Notes: a model not told the origin generated them from the sequence alone. A stretch of 64,000 bases of DNA from an uncultured Lachnospiraceae bacterium (GCA_944383765.1 CALWQT010000015.1:1-64000), one strand, 5' to 3'. Counted from the first letter of the stretch, positions 45,062-53,243 are shown. Program-made: numbers and translations.

Positions 45062-46221
45062 TTCCCGCTCTCCCGCCTTCCCTTTGGAGGTTTTGGTCCA
45101 AGAAACTGATAAAAATAGGTTTTCATCATACCATTATAAATCTTTCTGTTTTTATCCGCTTTTCTTCCCATGTATGTTTCCACATCTTCATAGGATGTGA
45201 TCAGATAGGCTGACCAGGAATCCAATGCAGCATACCGTTCTCCCAGCTGCCGGTACAGAGCCGGAAGGTTTTTCTTCTCTTCAATCCTCTCTCCATAAGG
45301 CGGATTGGTGATCAGAAAACCATATTTTTTCGGATGGCTCAAGTCTTTTACCGCCCTCTGCTGAAAATGGATCATATGGTCCACTCCGGCAGACTGGGCA
45401 TTCGCCCTGGCTGCCCGCACAATCTCACCATCAATATCATACCCCTGGATGTCCGTCTCCACATGATCTTTTACAAGGTCATTGGCTTCGTCTCCGGCTT
45501 CATACCAGCATTTCTTTGGTATGATATTTTTCCACTCTTCTGCAAGAAAACTCCGGTTCATTCCAGGAGCCATATTCGCCGCGATCATAGCTGCTTCTAT
45601 GGGAAACGTACCGCTCCCGCAAAAAGGGTCTACCAGGATCCTGTCACTCTTCCAGGGAGTAAGAAGGATCAGCGCAGCCGCCAACGTCTCAGTGATAGGC
45701 GCCTTGCTGGTAAGCGTCCTGTATCCCCGTTTGTGCAGGGAAACGCCTGTGGTGTCCAGTCCTACGGTCACAATATCCTTATAAATAGACACTCTCAGCG
45801 GATAACTGCTTCCATTTTCCGGGAACCAGGTCACTCCGTATTTCCCTTTCAGCCTTTCTACCATGGCTTTTTTCATAATAGACTGGATATCAGAAGGGCT
45901 GAACAACTTGCTTTTGATGGAGGAAGCCTTGGCAACCCAGAATTTTCCATCTGCCGGGATCAGTTCCTCCCAGGGAAGATTTTTCGTCTGCTGAAATAAC
46001 TCTTCAAATGTTTCCGCCCGGAAACTCCCCACCTTCAGAAGCACTCTTTCCGCCGTTCTCAAGAACATATTTGCCCGGCTGATGGCGGATTCATCACCAT
46101 AAAATGTAACCTTTCCATCTTCTACCTGGGCAATCTCATATCCCAAATCTGCCAGTTCCCGTTTCAGTACTGCTTCAAGCCCAAAATGACAGGGGGCTAT
46201 CAATTCGTATTTTTTTTCCAA
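45058..46221 (-). CDS. rlmL: THUMP-domain RNA methyltransferase, RlmL-like
   Basis: A 387-residue enzyme with an N-terminal THUMP RNA-binding domain (about 40-155) and a Rossmann methyltransferase domain with VDPFCGSGTFPIEAAMIA and the catalytic FLITNPPYGERI (NPPY). It probably makes m2G2445 in 23S rRNA. The start is TTG, preceded by GGAGGAAACAAAT; no ATG is better placed. The C1 peptidase overlaps its end. Confidence 0.93.
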   Translation of the reverse strand: MEKKYELIAPCHFGLEAVLKRELADLGYEIAQVEDGKVTFYGDESAISRANMFLRTAERVLLKVGSFRAETFEELFQQTKNLPWEELIPADGKFWVAKASSIKSKLFSPSDIQSIMKKAMVERLKGKYGVTWFPENGSSYPLRVSIYKDIVTVGLDTTGVSLHKRGYRTLTSKAPITETLAAALILLTPWKSDRILVDPFCGSGTFPIEAAMIAANMAPGMNRSFLAEEWKNIIPKKCWYEAGDEANDLVKDHVETDIQGYDIDGEIVRAARANAQSAGVDHMIHFQQRAVKDLSHPKKYGFLITNPPYGERIEEKKNLPALYRQLGERYAALDSWSAYLITSYEDVETYMGRKADKNRKIYNGMMKTYFYQFLGPKPPKGRRESGN

Positions 46222-46241
46222 ATTTGTTTCCTCCGCCTCTT

Positions 46242-46808
46242 TTACAGGACTATCTGTGCCACTGTTTGCCCATCAAAGGTAAGTATTGTAAAGGTTCTGT
46301 CATCAAGCAGCCCATATGTGGCAGGATTCCCGCCTTTCGGGATCGACGTGGAACCAGGGTTCAGGACCCCGATTTCCATCTGGCTCCCTTCCTCACCAAC
46401 CCTTATCTTTTCCGCTTTCAGCAAATGGGTATGTCCATGGATCAGCACATCTCCGGACTGGATGGGAGGCAGATGGTCCTGGTGATAAATATGCCCGTGA
46501 GTGGCATAAAAAGTAATCCCGTTCAGCACAAACAGGGCATAATCCGCCAGAATCGGAAAATCCAGGACCATCTGGTCCACTTCCGTATCACAGTTGCCTC
46601 TCACCGCATAAATCCGGTCTCTTCTCTCATTCAGCAACCGGATCACTTCTTTTGGGGCATATTCTTTCGGCAGGTCATTCCTGGGCCCATGGTACAGGAT
46701 ATCCCCCAGCAGGATAAGCCGTTCCGCCCCGGAAGCATCAAAAGCTTCCAGCATTTTCCGGCAGTAATATCCGGACCCGTGAATGTCTGATGCAAACATA
46801 TATTTCAT
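46242..46808 (-). CDS. yfcE: Phosphodiesterase YfcE-like
   Basis: A 188-residue calcineurin-like phosphodiesterase. Ligands lie in FASDIHGSGYY, ILLGDILYHGPRND, VRGNCDTEVDQ, ATHGHIYHQD and IHGHTHLLKA. The DxH-x-GD-x-GNCD pattern matches YfcE. AGGAGTATGGATT precedes the ATG. It lies 21 bases upstream of the RNA methylase. Confidence 0.93.
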   Translation of the reverse strand: MKYMFASDIHGSGYYCRKMLEAFDASGAERLILLGDILYHGPRNDLPKEYAPKEVIRLLNERRDRIYAVRGNCDTEVDQMVLDFPILADYALFVLNGITFYATHGHIYHQDHLPPIQSGDVLIHGHTHLLKAEKIRVGEEGSQMEIGVLNPGSTSIPKGGNPATYGLLDDRTFTILTFDGQTVAQIVL

Positions 46809-46836
46809 AATCCATACTCCTGTTGTTTTTCATTCT

Positions 46837-47205
46837 TTACCATTGTAAATCCTGGCTGCTGTTTCTGTCAACATTTCCCTCTGATACCGAACCTTTCTCC
46901 ATATATTTCCCCCGATAGTAAGCCAACCCGCCTGCAGTATTCACCACCTGATATCCCAGCTGTGCCAGATTGTTGCATGCTCTCATGCTCTGGGCTCCCC
47001 GGCTGCAGTACAGGACTAAGGTTCTGTCTGACGGCAGTTCCCCATATCTGGCTGTCAGTTCTCCATAAGGAATATTTACCGCCCCCTTTAAATGTCCCTG
47101 CCTGTATTCTTCACGATTTCTTAGATCCACCAGGAGCATATCTTCATTTTTTTCAATCCATTGGTCCACGGCATCAATCCTTACAGTAGGATATGGATAT
47201 CTCAT
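46837..47205 (-). CDS. Rhodanese-like domain protein
   Basis: A protein of about 122 residues with a single rhodanese domain. The active-site Cys is in LVLYCSRGAQSMRAC (CSRGAQS loop), and LLVDLRNREEYRQGH is the conserved first strand. It probably moves sulfur as a persulfide to an unknown partner. The start is the ATG behind GGGAGGAAGCT. A strong terminator of the upstream small gene lies before it. Confidence 0.9.
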   Translation of the reverse strand: MRYPYPTVRIDAVDQWIEKNEDMLLVDLRNREEYRQGHLKGAVNIPYGELTARYGELPSDRTLVLYCSRGAQSMRACNNLAQLGYQVVNTAGGLAYYRGKYMEKGSVSEGNVDRNSSQDLQW

Positions 47206-47251
47206 AGCTTCCTCCCTTACCAATTACAGCCTGTTTTCTTATCATATGCAA

Positions 47252-47282
47252 AAAACCGCCCCGCTGGCACGGGGCGGCCTTC
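47252..47282 (-). terminator. Terminator after the small Asn/Lys/Ser-rich gene
   Basis: On the minus strand CCGCCCCG pairs with CGGGGCGG around a six-base loop, followed by TTTTTTG. It separates the 48-residue gene from the rhodanese gene. Confidence 0.92.
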
Positions 47283-47297
47283 TGTCCTAAAACAGTT

Positions 47298-47444
47298 TTA
47301 ATCATTTTCGTAATTATTCTGGCTCTTGTTTTTATCACTGTTCTGGCTCTTGTTCCTGTCACAATTCTGACTTTTGTTCTTATCACTGTTCTGATAATTC
47401 TTGGAACTGTTGTCATTCATATCCTTGTAGTTTCTGTTTGCCAT
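47298..47444 (-). CDS. Small Asn/Lys/Ser-rich repeat protein (48 residues)
   Basis: A short gene with a strong ribosome binding site (AGGAGGTTGCGATT before ATG) and its own terminator. The product starts MANRNYKDMNDNSSKNY and then repeats a block like SDKNKSQN three times, ending NYEND. It has no hydrophobic segment and one cysteine (in SQNCDRN). It does not match a family I can name; Asn/Gln/Lys/Ser-rich small proteins include spore-associated ones, but this is a guess. An Arg/Thr/Ile-rich reading frame that overlaps it in another frame is a shadow. Confidence 0.75.
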   Translation of the reverse strand: MANRNYKDMNDNSSKNYQNSDKNKSQNCDRNKSQNSDKNKSQNNYEND

Positions 47445-47510
47445 AATCGCAACCTCCTAACTGTTTTTCGTTACAAGGTTAGTATGGCTCCCAAAAACGA
47501 AAATATTCCA

Positions 47511-48266
47511 TCAATCACCCATAACATTCATGATTTTTACAGGTGTCCTGTAATTCCACGGAGAGGTCTTGATTCCTGTAGAATAGGTGGATGCATGAAC
47601 AATCTGTCCATTGCCTATGTACATTCCCACATGGTCAATACTTTTTCCGCTTCCATAAAAAACCAGATCTCCCGGCTGCATCTCAGCTGCACTTACCTGA
47701 CGTCCATAAGAAGCCTGAGCTGTTGAACTTCTGGGAATGGAGATTCCTGCTCCATGCTGCATCACATAGCGGGTAAATCCAGAACAATCCACACCTGTAT
47801 GCGGATCCGTGCCGCCATACCGATAAGGACCTCCCACAAACTGAAGCGCATAATTGACAACATTCTGCCGTCTTTCCTCTGACGCCCGCTCTTTTGCTTC
47901 TTCTTTCAGAACGGCTGCCTTTAAGGTTTCCGCTTCTTCCTTTGTCTCACTGATCTGAATTTCATCAGTAACCGGGACAAAACCAATCTCATTGCCCACC
48001 GCTACGGTCAGCCAGCCATTGCTTCCCTCTCGTATCACAGAAAATGTAGCACCCTTCACCGCTTCTGTCAGGACTTCTTCGCCTGTAACATCCTTTTTAA
48101 CATAGACGCTGTCACTCAGCACAGTCATCATAGCAGTTTCTTCCAATCCCGGTCCGTTCAAAATCTGTGTCGATGCCATTGCGTCCATGGTATCCAGTGG
48201 ATTCGTAGCGGTAATCACACCGCAGAAACCGATCAGTCCTAATATATGAAGTGGTTTGAATGTCAT
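47511..48266 (-). CDS. NlpC/P60 cell-wall hydrolase with SH3-like domain
   Basis: A 251-residue exported peptidoglycan endopeptidase. It has a signal-like N-terminus (LHILGLIGFCGVITAT), an SH3b-type domain (about 40-105), a helical linker with KEEAKERASEERR (about 110-135) and the NlpC/P60 domain: the nucleophile Cys in TGVDCSGFTRYVMQ, His in SIDHVGMYIG and a third residue in GQIVHAST. It probably cuts the stem peptide. AGAACAAC precedes the ATG. A consensus promoter and WalR-like repeats are upstream. Confidence 0.95.
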   Translation of the reverse strand: MTFKPLHILGLIGFCGVITATNPLDTMDAMASTQILNGPGLEETAMMTVLSDSVYVKKDVTGEEVLTEAVKGATFSVIREGSNGWLTVAVGNEIGFVPVTDEIQISETKEEAETLKAAVLKEEAKERASEERRQNVVNYALQFVGGPYRYGGTDPHTGVDCSGFTRYVMQHGAGISIPRSSTAQASYGRQVSAAEMQPGDLVFYGSGKSIDHVGMYIGNGQIVHASTYSTGIKTSPWNYRTPVKIMNVMGD

Positions 48267-48291
48267 GTTGTTCTCCCATCTTTGTTTTATT

Positions 48292-48318
48292 TGTTACATA
48301 ATTGTTAAATCTTGTTAC
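48292..48318 (+). promoter_or_regulatory. WalR-like repeats in the NlpC/P60 leader
   Basis: TGTTAC-N5-TGTTAA (48292-48308) fits the WalR consensus TGTWAH-N5-TGTWAH, and a third half site TGTTAC follows at 48313-48318. It lies in the untranslated leader between the promoter and the hydrolase start. In other Firmicutes WalR controls cell-wall hydrolases. Confidence 0.45.
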
Positions 48319-48324
48319 GTTTGT

Positions 48325-48353
48325 ATTATACTTCTTTCAGAGAACCCCGTCAA
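48325..48353 (-). promoter_or_regulatory. Promoter of the NlpC/P60 gene
   Basis: On the minus strand -35 TTGACG (48348-48353), 17-base spacer, -10 TATAAT (48325-48330). The leader is about 50 bases. Confidence 0.88.
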
Positions 48354-48609
48354 CCTTTTTATAATTTCTTAATAATTTGACCTTTTCCAAGACATACAAC
48401 AGATTGACCTATTTTTCCTTCATTCCATGCTATACTAGGATCATATAAGAATTTTTCTTTCCCATCTTTTTTCATTTCTTTTGGCGGAAGGAGTCATATC
48501 CTTCCGCTGTCTTCTACTTCTACTCTGGTTTTCAATTTTTTGTACACAAAAAAACCACCTGTCGTAACGCCGGCTTCTCACACAATCTTTATTCTCTATG
48601 CTCTCTCTA
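48354..48609. other. Gene-free stretch between the NlpC promoter and the recombinase
   Basis: No protein gene is seen. On the plus strand an extended -10, TGCTATACT, lies at 48428-48436. A perfect nine-pair hairpin, GCGGAAGGA/TCCTTCCGC with a six-base loop, lies at 48484-48507 but has no T run on either side, so it is not a plain terminator. A short RNA is possible but unproven. Confidence 0.5.
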
Positions 48610-49527
48610 TCAGGCAACTCCTCGAATGGTCATTTTATTTCTCGGATGCAAAGTCCTCAAAATTTCCGCCTGCCGCCCTGCTGCCACACGGATATAAATT
48701 TGAGTTGTTTTTATGGAACTATGCCCTAAAATCTGCTGGACACAGCTGATATCTACTCCTTCTTCAATCAAATATGTAGCAAAAGAGTGACGGAACATAT
48801 GGGGTGTAAGATTCCTTTCAATCCCTGCAGAACTGGCATATTTTTTTAACATCCGTCTGATCGATTGCTCCGTATACCTGGCGCCCCGGTTATTTACAAA
48901 AAAATATCCGCTTTTCTCGATGGCTTTCTGGTTCTGATCATAATATTTTTTTAAAAGCTGCAAAATTCCCGGCGATGCAATCTGGACATACCGTTCCTTT
49001 CCGCCCTTCCCCATGATCCGGATCAGTCCCGACTGTAGGTCAATCCTGTCTCTTCTGATATGAGATATTTCATACACCCGGGCGCCGGTAGCAAAGAAAA
49101 CTTCCATCACTGCCACATCCCGGATCCAGTACCTGTATGTATGGGCATGGCAGCTGCTCCCCTTACCATACATATGGTTCAGCAACCGTTCAATCTCTTC
49201 TCTGGGAATAATACGGGGAAGCGTAACCGTTTCTTTAAATTTTATTCTGATTTTTCTGAATGGATTACTTGAAATCAGTTCTTCCTCTTCCAAATAATTA
49301 TAATACGCCTTTATGGAAGCAATCTTCCGTTTTGCTGTTCTTTGCGCATACTTTTTATGCAGTTCGGTAATATATGCTTCTATCTTATTTTTATCCAGAA
49401 AATCGCCCTTAATATACTGAAAAAATTGTTTCAGATCAATCCTGTACGCTTTCAGAGTATTTTTATCCAATTCTTTTCTGAACTGGCAATAGTCCAGATA
49501 GTTCTCAGCCTGCTTTTCTAAATCCAT
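48610..49527 (-). CDS. Tyrosine recombinase (XerC/D-like) of an accessory segment
   Basis: A protein of about 305 residues with an N-terminal SAM-like domain (about 1-95) and a catalytic domain with Arg in ATGARVYEISHI, Lys in GKGGKERYVQI, HMFRHSFATYLI and LGHSSIKTTQIY (Tyr nucleophile). It differs from the XerD at 30.7 kb. The start is the ATG behind GGAGGGATGATT. It lies at the edge of an AT-rich stretch and has palindromes at its promoter. It may be an integrase of a decayed element, a site-specific inversion enzyme or a third Xer-like protein. Confidence 0.9.
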   Translation of the reverse strand: MDLEKQAENYLDYCQFRKELDKNTLKAYRIDLKQFFQYIKGDFLDKNKIEAYITELHKKYAQRTAKRKIASIKAYYNYLEEEELISSNPFRKIRIKFKETVTLPRIIPREEIERLLNHMYGKGSSCHAHTYRYWIRDVAVMEVFFATGARVYEISHIRRDRIDLQSGLIRIMGKGGKERYVQIASPGILQLLKKYYDQNQKAIEKSGYFFVNNRGARYTEQSIRRMLKKYASSAGIERNLTPHMFRHSFATYLIEEGVDISCVQQILGHSSIKTTQIYIRVAAGRQAEILRTLHPRNKMTIRGVA

Positions 49528-49590
49528 AATCATCCCTCCGTTTTTTTTGCAGTGTACCATAAAATCGCCTTTTCTACATCTGGAGGAATG

Positions 49591-49613
49591 AAGGATAATT
49601 GAGAATTATCCTT
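49591..49613. repeat. Perfect palindrome in the recombinase leader
   Basis: AAGGATAATT and AATTATCCTT are ten-pair perfect arms with a three-base loop. It lies between the recombinase promoter and its start codon; no T run follows. Confidence 0.7.
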
Positions 49614-49649
49614 TGTTCTTCTACTTCTACACCATTTCGAATTAACATG

Positions 49650-49683
49650 ATATCTAATTAATTAAGATATTGATTTCATTATA
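49650..49683 (-). promoter_or_regulatory. Recombinase promoter -10 and palindromic operator
   Basis: On the minus strand a TATAAT -10 lies at 49678-49683 (the -35 is weak). Just downstream is the palindrome ATATCT-N9-AGATAT at 49650-49670, over the expected transcription start, a typical repressor site. Confidence 0.6.
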
Positions 49684-49925
49684 CCACAGCAACCTTTAAA
49701 AATCTTATCTTTCTTTACAAAATACAGTACTTTATGTACTGCCATTCCAAATACTGCTGACAGGCTGCTGACCTCTGTCCTGTAACCGTGCTGTATTATC
49801 CCTTTCGGCCGCATAGATGACGGCTACTATGCATGATTGATATGACGCTTCTGTTCGTCCCATCTTCATCTGATAAAACCTTTGACATGGCAACGCCTTT
49901 CCGGTAGCCAGAAGTCAATGCATAA
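49684..49925. other. Gene-free stretch with a decayed coding-like segment
   Basis: No complete gene. On the minus strand a stop-free run of about 45 codons around 49735-49870 reads MGRTEASYQSCIVAVIYAA and on to a stop, without a ribosome binding site. Its GC content is higher than that of the flanking DNA. It could be the remnant of a mobile or repeated element. Confidence 0.35.
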
Positions 49926-49927
49926 AT

Positions 49928-49962
49928 GAAAAGAGACCAACCATTTAGTCGGTCCCATTTCA
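49928..49962 (-). terminator. Terminator after the small XRE gene
   Basis: On the minus strand GGGACCGAC pairs with GGTTGGTCTC (G-U pairs included) around a five-base loop, followed by TTTTCATTT. Confidence 0.75.
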
Positions 49963-49992
49963 TTTACAAAAGAATTTTCATACTTTTCTTTT

Positions 49993-50211
49993 TCAAAATA
50001 TCATCGGTGTCCCGTCATCCACAATCTCCATCACATCCCGGACACCGCAGTCCAGAATATTACAGAATCGTTCTATCGTCCGGGTGGATACGTACTCATT
50101 CTGCCTCAGCCGGAACAGCTGACTGGAACTGATTTTATATTTATGAATCAGTTCATACTGGGTCACACCCTTTTCTTCCATGGTTTTCCACAATCTGGCG
50201 TAACTGACCAT
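49993..50211 (-). CDS. Small XRE-family DNA-binding protein
   Basis: A 72-residue protein that is a single helix-turn-helix of the Cro/CI type: VTQYELIHKYKISSSQLFRLR carries the two DNA-binding helices (cited as VTQYELIHKYKISSSQLFRL), and IERFCNILDCGVRDVM is the closing helix. No ligand domain is present. Such proteins often control their own promoter. AGGAGGATAAAGGT precedes the ATG. It has its own consensus promoter and terminator. Confidence 0.9.
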   Translation of the reverse strand: MVSYARLWKTMEEKGVTQYELIHKYKISSSQLFRLRQNEYVSTRTIERFCNILDCGVRDVMEIVDDGTPMIF

Positions 50212-50295
50212 ACCTTTATCCTCCTGTTTCTTCCAAAACCTGTATTCCTTCAGGCTATTCTGGGGCGCAAATATTATCCCTTTATTGATAATATC

Positions 50296-50324
50296 ATCAT
50301 ACTGTAAACGACATTCTATGTCAA
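50296..50324 (-). promoter_or_regulatory. Promoter of the small XRE gene
   Basis: On the minus strand -35 TTGACA (50319-50324), 17-base spacer, -10 TATGAT (50296-50301). Confidence 0.9.
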
Positions 50325-50327
50325 GTT

Positions 50328-50397
50328 CTGTATGGTCTTATGTCTTTTTGTCCACTATACAGTCACAACATCCTATCGATATAAATCCTGTATGGTG
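50328..50397. repeat. Three copies of a CTGTATRGT-type site
   Basis: CTGTATGGTC (50328-50337), its inverted form CACTATACAG (50353-50362) and CTGTATGGTG (50388-50397) lie upstream of the XRE gene's -35. They could be operators for that or another regulator. The rest of 50212-50510 holds only this promoter and AT-rich sequence. Confidence 0.5.
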
Positions 50398-50510
50398 ACA
50401 AATCTGGTTTCTTGCCCCTGAAATCCGGATCTTGATATGAATACATACTTATAGCAATTAAAACCTGTGGCTTTTACCTGTTCAATATTATATTGAAATA
50501 TATTTTAATC

Positions 50511-51197
50511 TTATAATATTGGATGTTTTTTGAAATATATATGTAAATTTGTATGTCGTTCTAATGAACGATTATCTTCTTTTATATATCTCCAGGAAGC
50601 TGGAAAGCTATCCGGAACCCCATTCACAACATATTTTTCTAAAAATGGAGGAAACAATTCCGGATGTTCCCAAAAAGCTTCATAAAATGCATTTGAGTAT
50701 TCTTTCTTTTGTTCATCAGACAAATTCAATTGTCCGTACAAAGCATGATCCAAATTGCAAGACATATAGTATCCCTCATAGGCTATTCCATTTATTTCAT
50801 TTAATCCTAACAAGTAATCCATAAGTTTCTTTTTATGTTCATTTCGGATTAAAATATTATCCGGATCTTTACACGAAATCTCTGTTTCAGTATAAAAAAA
50901 TTCCTTTGTATCACCTTCTACAATTCTCGAATCATCTACATACGCACCATCCATATCAAACACTTGAACAACCTGCCATATGTCGCTTTTTTTTACCTTA
51001 CTAATATCCATATAGGATTTTACATATTTGTATATTTCCGCCTCTACATTTTGTATTCCAATCGTTTCATCCGACGTGATATCCCCATGTGTAAATTCAA
51101 ATCGTATCGTTCTATTTCTATATATTTTTTGAAATATACTCTCTAAAGCCCGCTTATCTGTAGCCCCTTCCACAATAAATAGCACAATCTTATCCAC
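50511..51197 (-). CDS. TOPRIM-domain protein, partner of the adjacent ATPase
   Basis: A 228-residue protein with a TOPRIM-like N-terminus: IVLFIVEGATDKRALESIF has the catalytic Glu10, and VVQVFDMDGAYVDD has the Asp81-x-Asp83 pair. The rest is helical with no named domain. The start is GTG behind GGGGAAGCG. It is 16 bases downstream of the ATPase gene. ATPase plus separate TOPRIM proteins occur in several phage-defence systems (for example the PARIS type, or AbiL/RloAB-like pairs). Nuclease activity is likely by motif but not proven. The pair is AT-rich. Confidence 0.7.
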   Translation of the reverse strand: MDKIVLFIVEGATDKRALESIFQKIYRNRTIRFEFTHGDITSDETIGIQNVEAEIYKYVKSYMDISKVKKSDIWQVVQVFDMDGAYVDDSRIVEGDTKEFFYTETEISCKDPDNILIRNEHKKKLMDYLLGLNEINGIAYEGYYMSCNLDHALYGQLNLSDEQKKEYSNAFYEAFWEHPELFPPFLEKYVVNGVPDSFPASWRYIKEDNRSLERHTNLHIYFKKHPIL

Positions 51198-51213
51198 CGC
51201 TTCCCCTCTCCTC

Positions 51214-52692
51214 TTACGATAAAGTATTCTCTTTCAGTAATTCCAGAAATTCTGACGAAAATCCAAGATTAACTTGACTATCCTCTGCTTTACCAGCTTT
51301 TGAAAATGCATAACCTATATCCTGAAGATCTGTATCATCGTATATTCTTTCTTTCTGCCCACCTAATATAAGTGTTCGAATATAAAAATCTCTCCGATTA
51401 TGTGTTTTTTCAATTCCAGTAAGAGAAATGTACCGATTGAAAGGATTTATTGTAGAACATATAATATTTCGTTTATCCAGTTTTTCCATAATCCGAAGAT
51501 TATGAGATGTAAAAATAAGCTGTCCTTTTGCTCCTTCTGAAAGTTCTCCAATCAATTCCCCTAATAAATATTCAAATATTCCAGCATCAAGTTCATCAAC
51601 AACCAAACATATTGCAGGGTCATTGTACAAAGATATGAGATAATTTAACAATGATATAATGCGTTTAATTCCTGCCGATTCATATTTCGTAGAAAATTCT
51701 TTTCCATCTCTTACCGAAGATACTTTTGCTTGTACAACCCTAATGCCATCTTTATTAACCTCTTCACTAATTTTATGAAGTTTCAATTTCAGATTTGGAA
51801 TTATTGCTTTTAAAGCAATATTAATTGCTTCTATAATTTTGACCAATCGAAGATAAATGTCTTCCGGGAATTCACCACTACCACTTACCAGAAGCGGAAT
51901 ACATCCTTGTAAAATTTCATTCTCACTCTCTTCATGAATATTTATTGGGATACATTTATTCGCATAATTGTCTCCAAGCTGATTTACCTTTACTACTTGA
52001 AAACTCGTATAAGCAAAATCAAACAAAGATCTCACTATACTTGATAATCTATGTTCTTCCTCGTTACTATTCTCTGAATATAACGCTTTAATAAACTGTT
52101 TATTAAAAAATAAAGAACAATTTTTTTGTGCACACAGTACTGCTAAGTTCTGAAGTGATTTAAAGTATCTTATCTCATCTACTATTTTTGAATTAGAAGA
52201 AGTTACTTTTGCTTGTTCATTACCAATAACATTATCTAAATTATAAAATGGATTACTAAAAAAAATTTCTCTTTTCTCTTTCCATGTCCTTGCTCTGATC
52301 CAATAACGAAGACATTCCGATTGAATTTGTATACGGCGTTCCTCTTCATTTTTCCTTACTCTTAATTCATATGCTACTTTAAATTTTCGCTCTTTGGTTT
52401 CAATAAAAAAAACCGTCTCCATCTGCATATCTTTATCATCAGGAAACATTCCTTCGTAATCACTATATGGAATACTTTCTCCACTTAAAATGTGCTGCAA
52501 AATATCAAGTGCTTCAATCACCGCAGTTTTTCCAGATCCGTTTGCTCCATAAATCCCATTTATGTCGCCCTGATTAATTTCAGCACTGTTCTCTACATTT
52601 GAACGATTGTAATAACGAATATTTCCATATGACACATTTTTAAAATTTCTCACTGTCATTTCAATAATCCTTACAAGCGCTTTTTCTCTCAT
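51214..52692 (-). CDS. AAA15/OLD-type ATPase
   Basis: A 492-residue ABC-like ATPase of the SMC/OLD group. Walker A is GANGSGKT (residues 49-56), an ABC-like signature ESAGIKRII is near 338-346, Walker B is CLVVDELDAG (about 362-371) and the H-loop is FTSHN (about 394-398). There is no C-terminal TOPRIM; the next gene supplies it. GAGGAGTTAAAAT precedes the ATG. Proteins like this sense phage components or DNA ends and unleash a partner effector. The link to defence is inferred from motif and neighbour. Confidence 0.82.
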   Translation of the reverse strand: MREKALVRIIEMTVRNFKNVSYGNIRYYNRSNVENSAEINQGDINGIYGANGSGKTAVIEALDILQHILSGESIPYSDYEGMFPDDKDMQMETVFFIETKERKFKVAYELRVRKNEEERRIQIQSECLRYWIRARTWKEKREIFFSNPFYNLDNVIGNEQAKVTSSNSKIVDEIRYFKSLQNLAVLCAQKNCSLFFNKQFIKALYSENSNEEEHRLSSIVRSLFDFAYTSFQVVKVNQLGDNYANKCIPINIHEESENEILQGCIPLLVSGSGEFPEDIYLRLVKIIEAINIALKAIIPNLKLKLHKISEEVNKDGIRVVQAKVSSVRDGKEFSTKYESAGIKRIISLLNYLISLYNDPAICLVVDELDAGIFEYLLGELIGELSEGAKGQLIFTSHNLRIMEKLDKRNIICSTINPFNRYISLTGIEKTHNRRDFYIRTLILGGQKERIYDDTDLQDIGYAFSKAGKAEDSQVNLGFSSEFLELLKENTLS

Positions 52693-53243
52693 ATTTTAAC
52701 TCCTCTATTTCAAGTTATTTATGTTCCTTTTTATATTATATTCTGATTCGGATAAAATATCCAGTTATTTTGTTCAAATTTATTTTATTATGTTATCAGA
52801 AATTTAAATCAATATAAAATATCTATTATATCTAAATCTTCCCCAGCGCAAACATCCACTCAAACAGTGTGTTGAATATTACGGTGCGGCAGAGCCACCG
52901 GAATAATCCATGAAGTACGGCTGCTGGATCTGAGCGGGAAATGTTCCTGCCCGGTAGTGAAAGCTCCGCAAGCTCAAACGAGGATTTTGCTAAAAGGGCC
53001 CATTGTTGGTCTGTACACACATGGATGCCATTTTTCTTACAGCTTTCGGATTTTGGAAAGCCAGTAATAATAACTTTTCAAAGAGAGCTCATAAAAAAGA
53101 TCCATAGGCCTGCTCCTTAGATTAAATTTAGAGTTTTTAGAGTTAAGTTCAAAAACTCCAACCAATCGTTCACAGGCAACAGCGAGAAATTTCGATACAC
53201 TTTCTTATTTGATGCTTACTCAAGCACTGCAGACCCATTAAAC
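52693..53243. other. Gene-free stretch with decayed sequence
   Basis: About 550 bases without a supported gene. The first 130 bases are very AT-rich. From about 52830 to 53090 the sequence is more GC-rich and has a minus-strand run of 62 codons (52832-53020; LAKSSFELAELSLPGRNISR and so on) with no good ribosome binding site. It looks like the remnant of a transposon or other gene that I cannot name. Confidence 0.45.

Noticed and set aside
47174..47416. An 80-codon reading frame rich in Arg, Thr and Ile on the minus strand
   Set aside because: It lies out of frame over the small gene, crosses its terminator and lacks a ribosome binding site.
47310..47420. Regular short repeats (CTGGCTCTTGTTTTTATCACTG-like units) that look like a small CRISPR array
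   Set aside because: They are codon-level repeats of the SDKNKSQN block in the 48-residue gene; units are 24 bases or so, with no distinct spacers.
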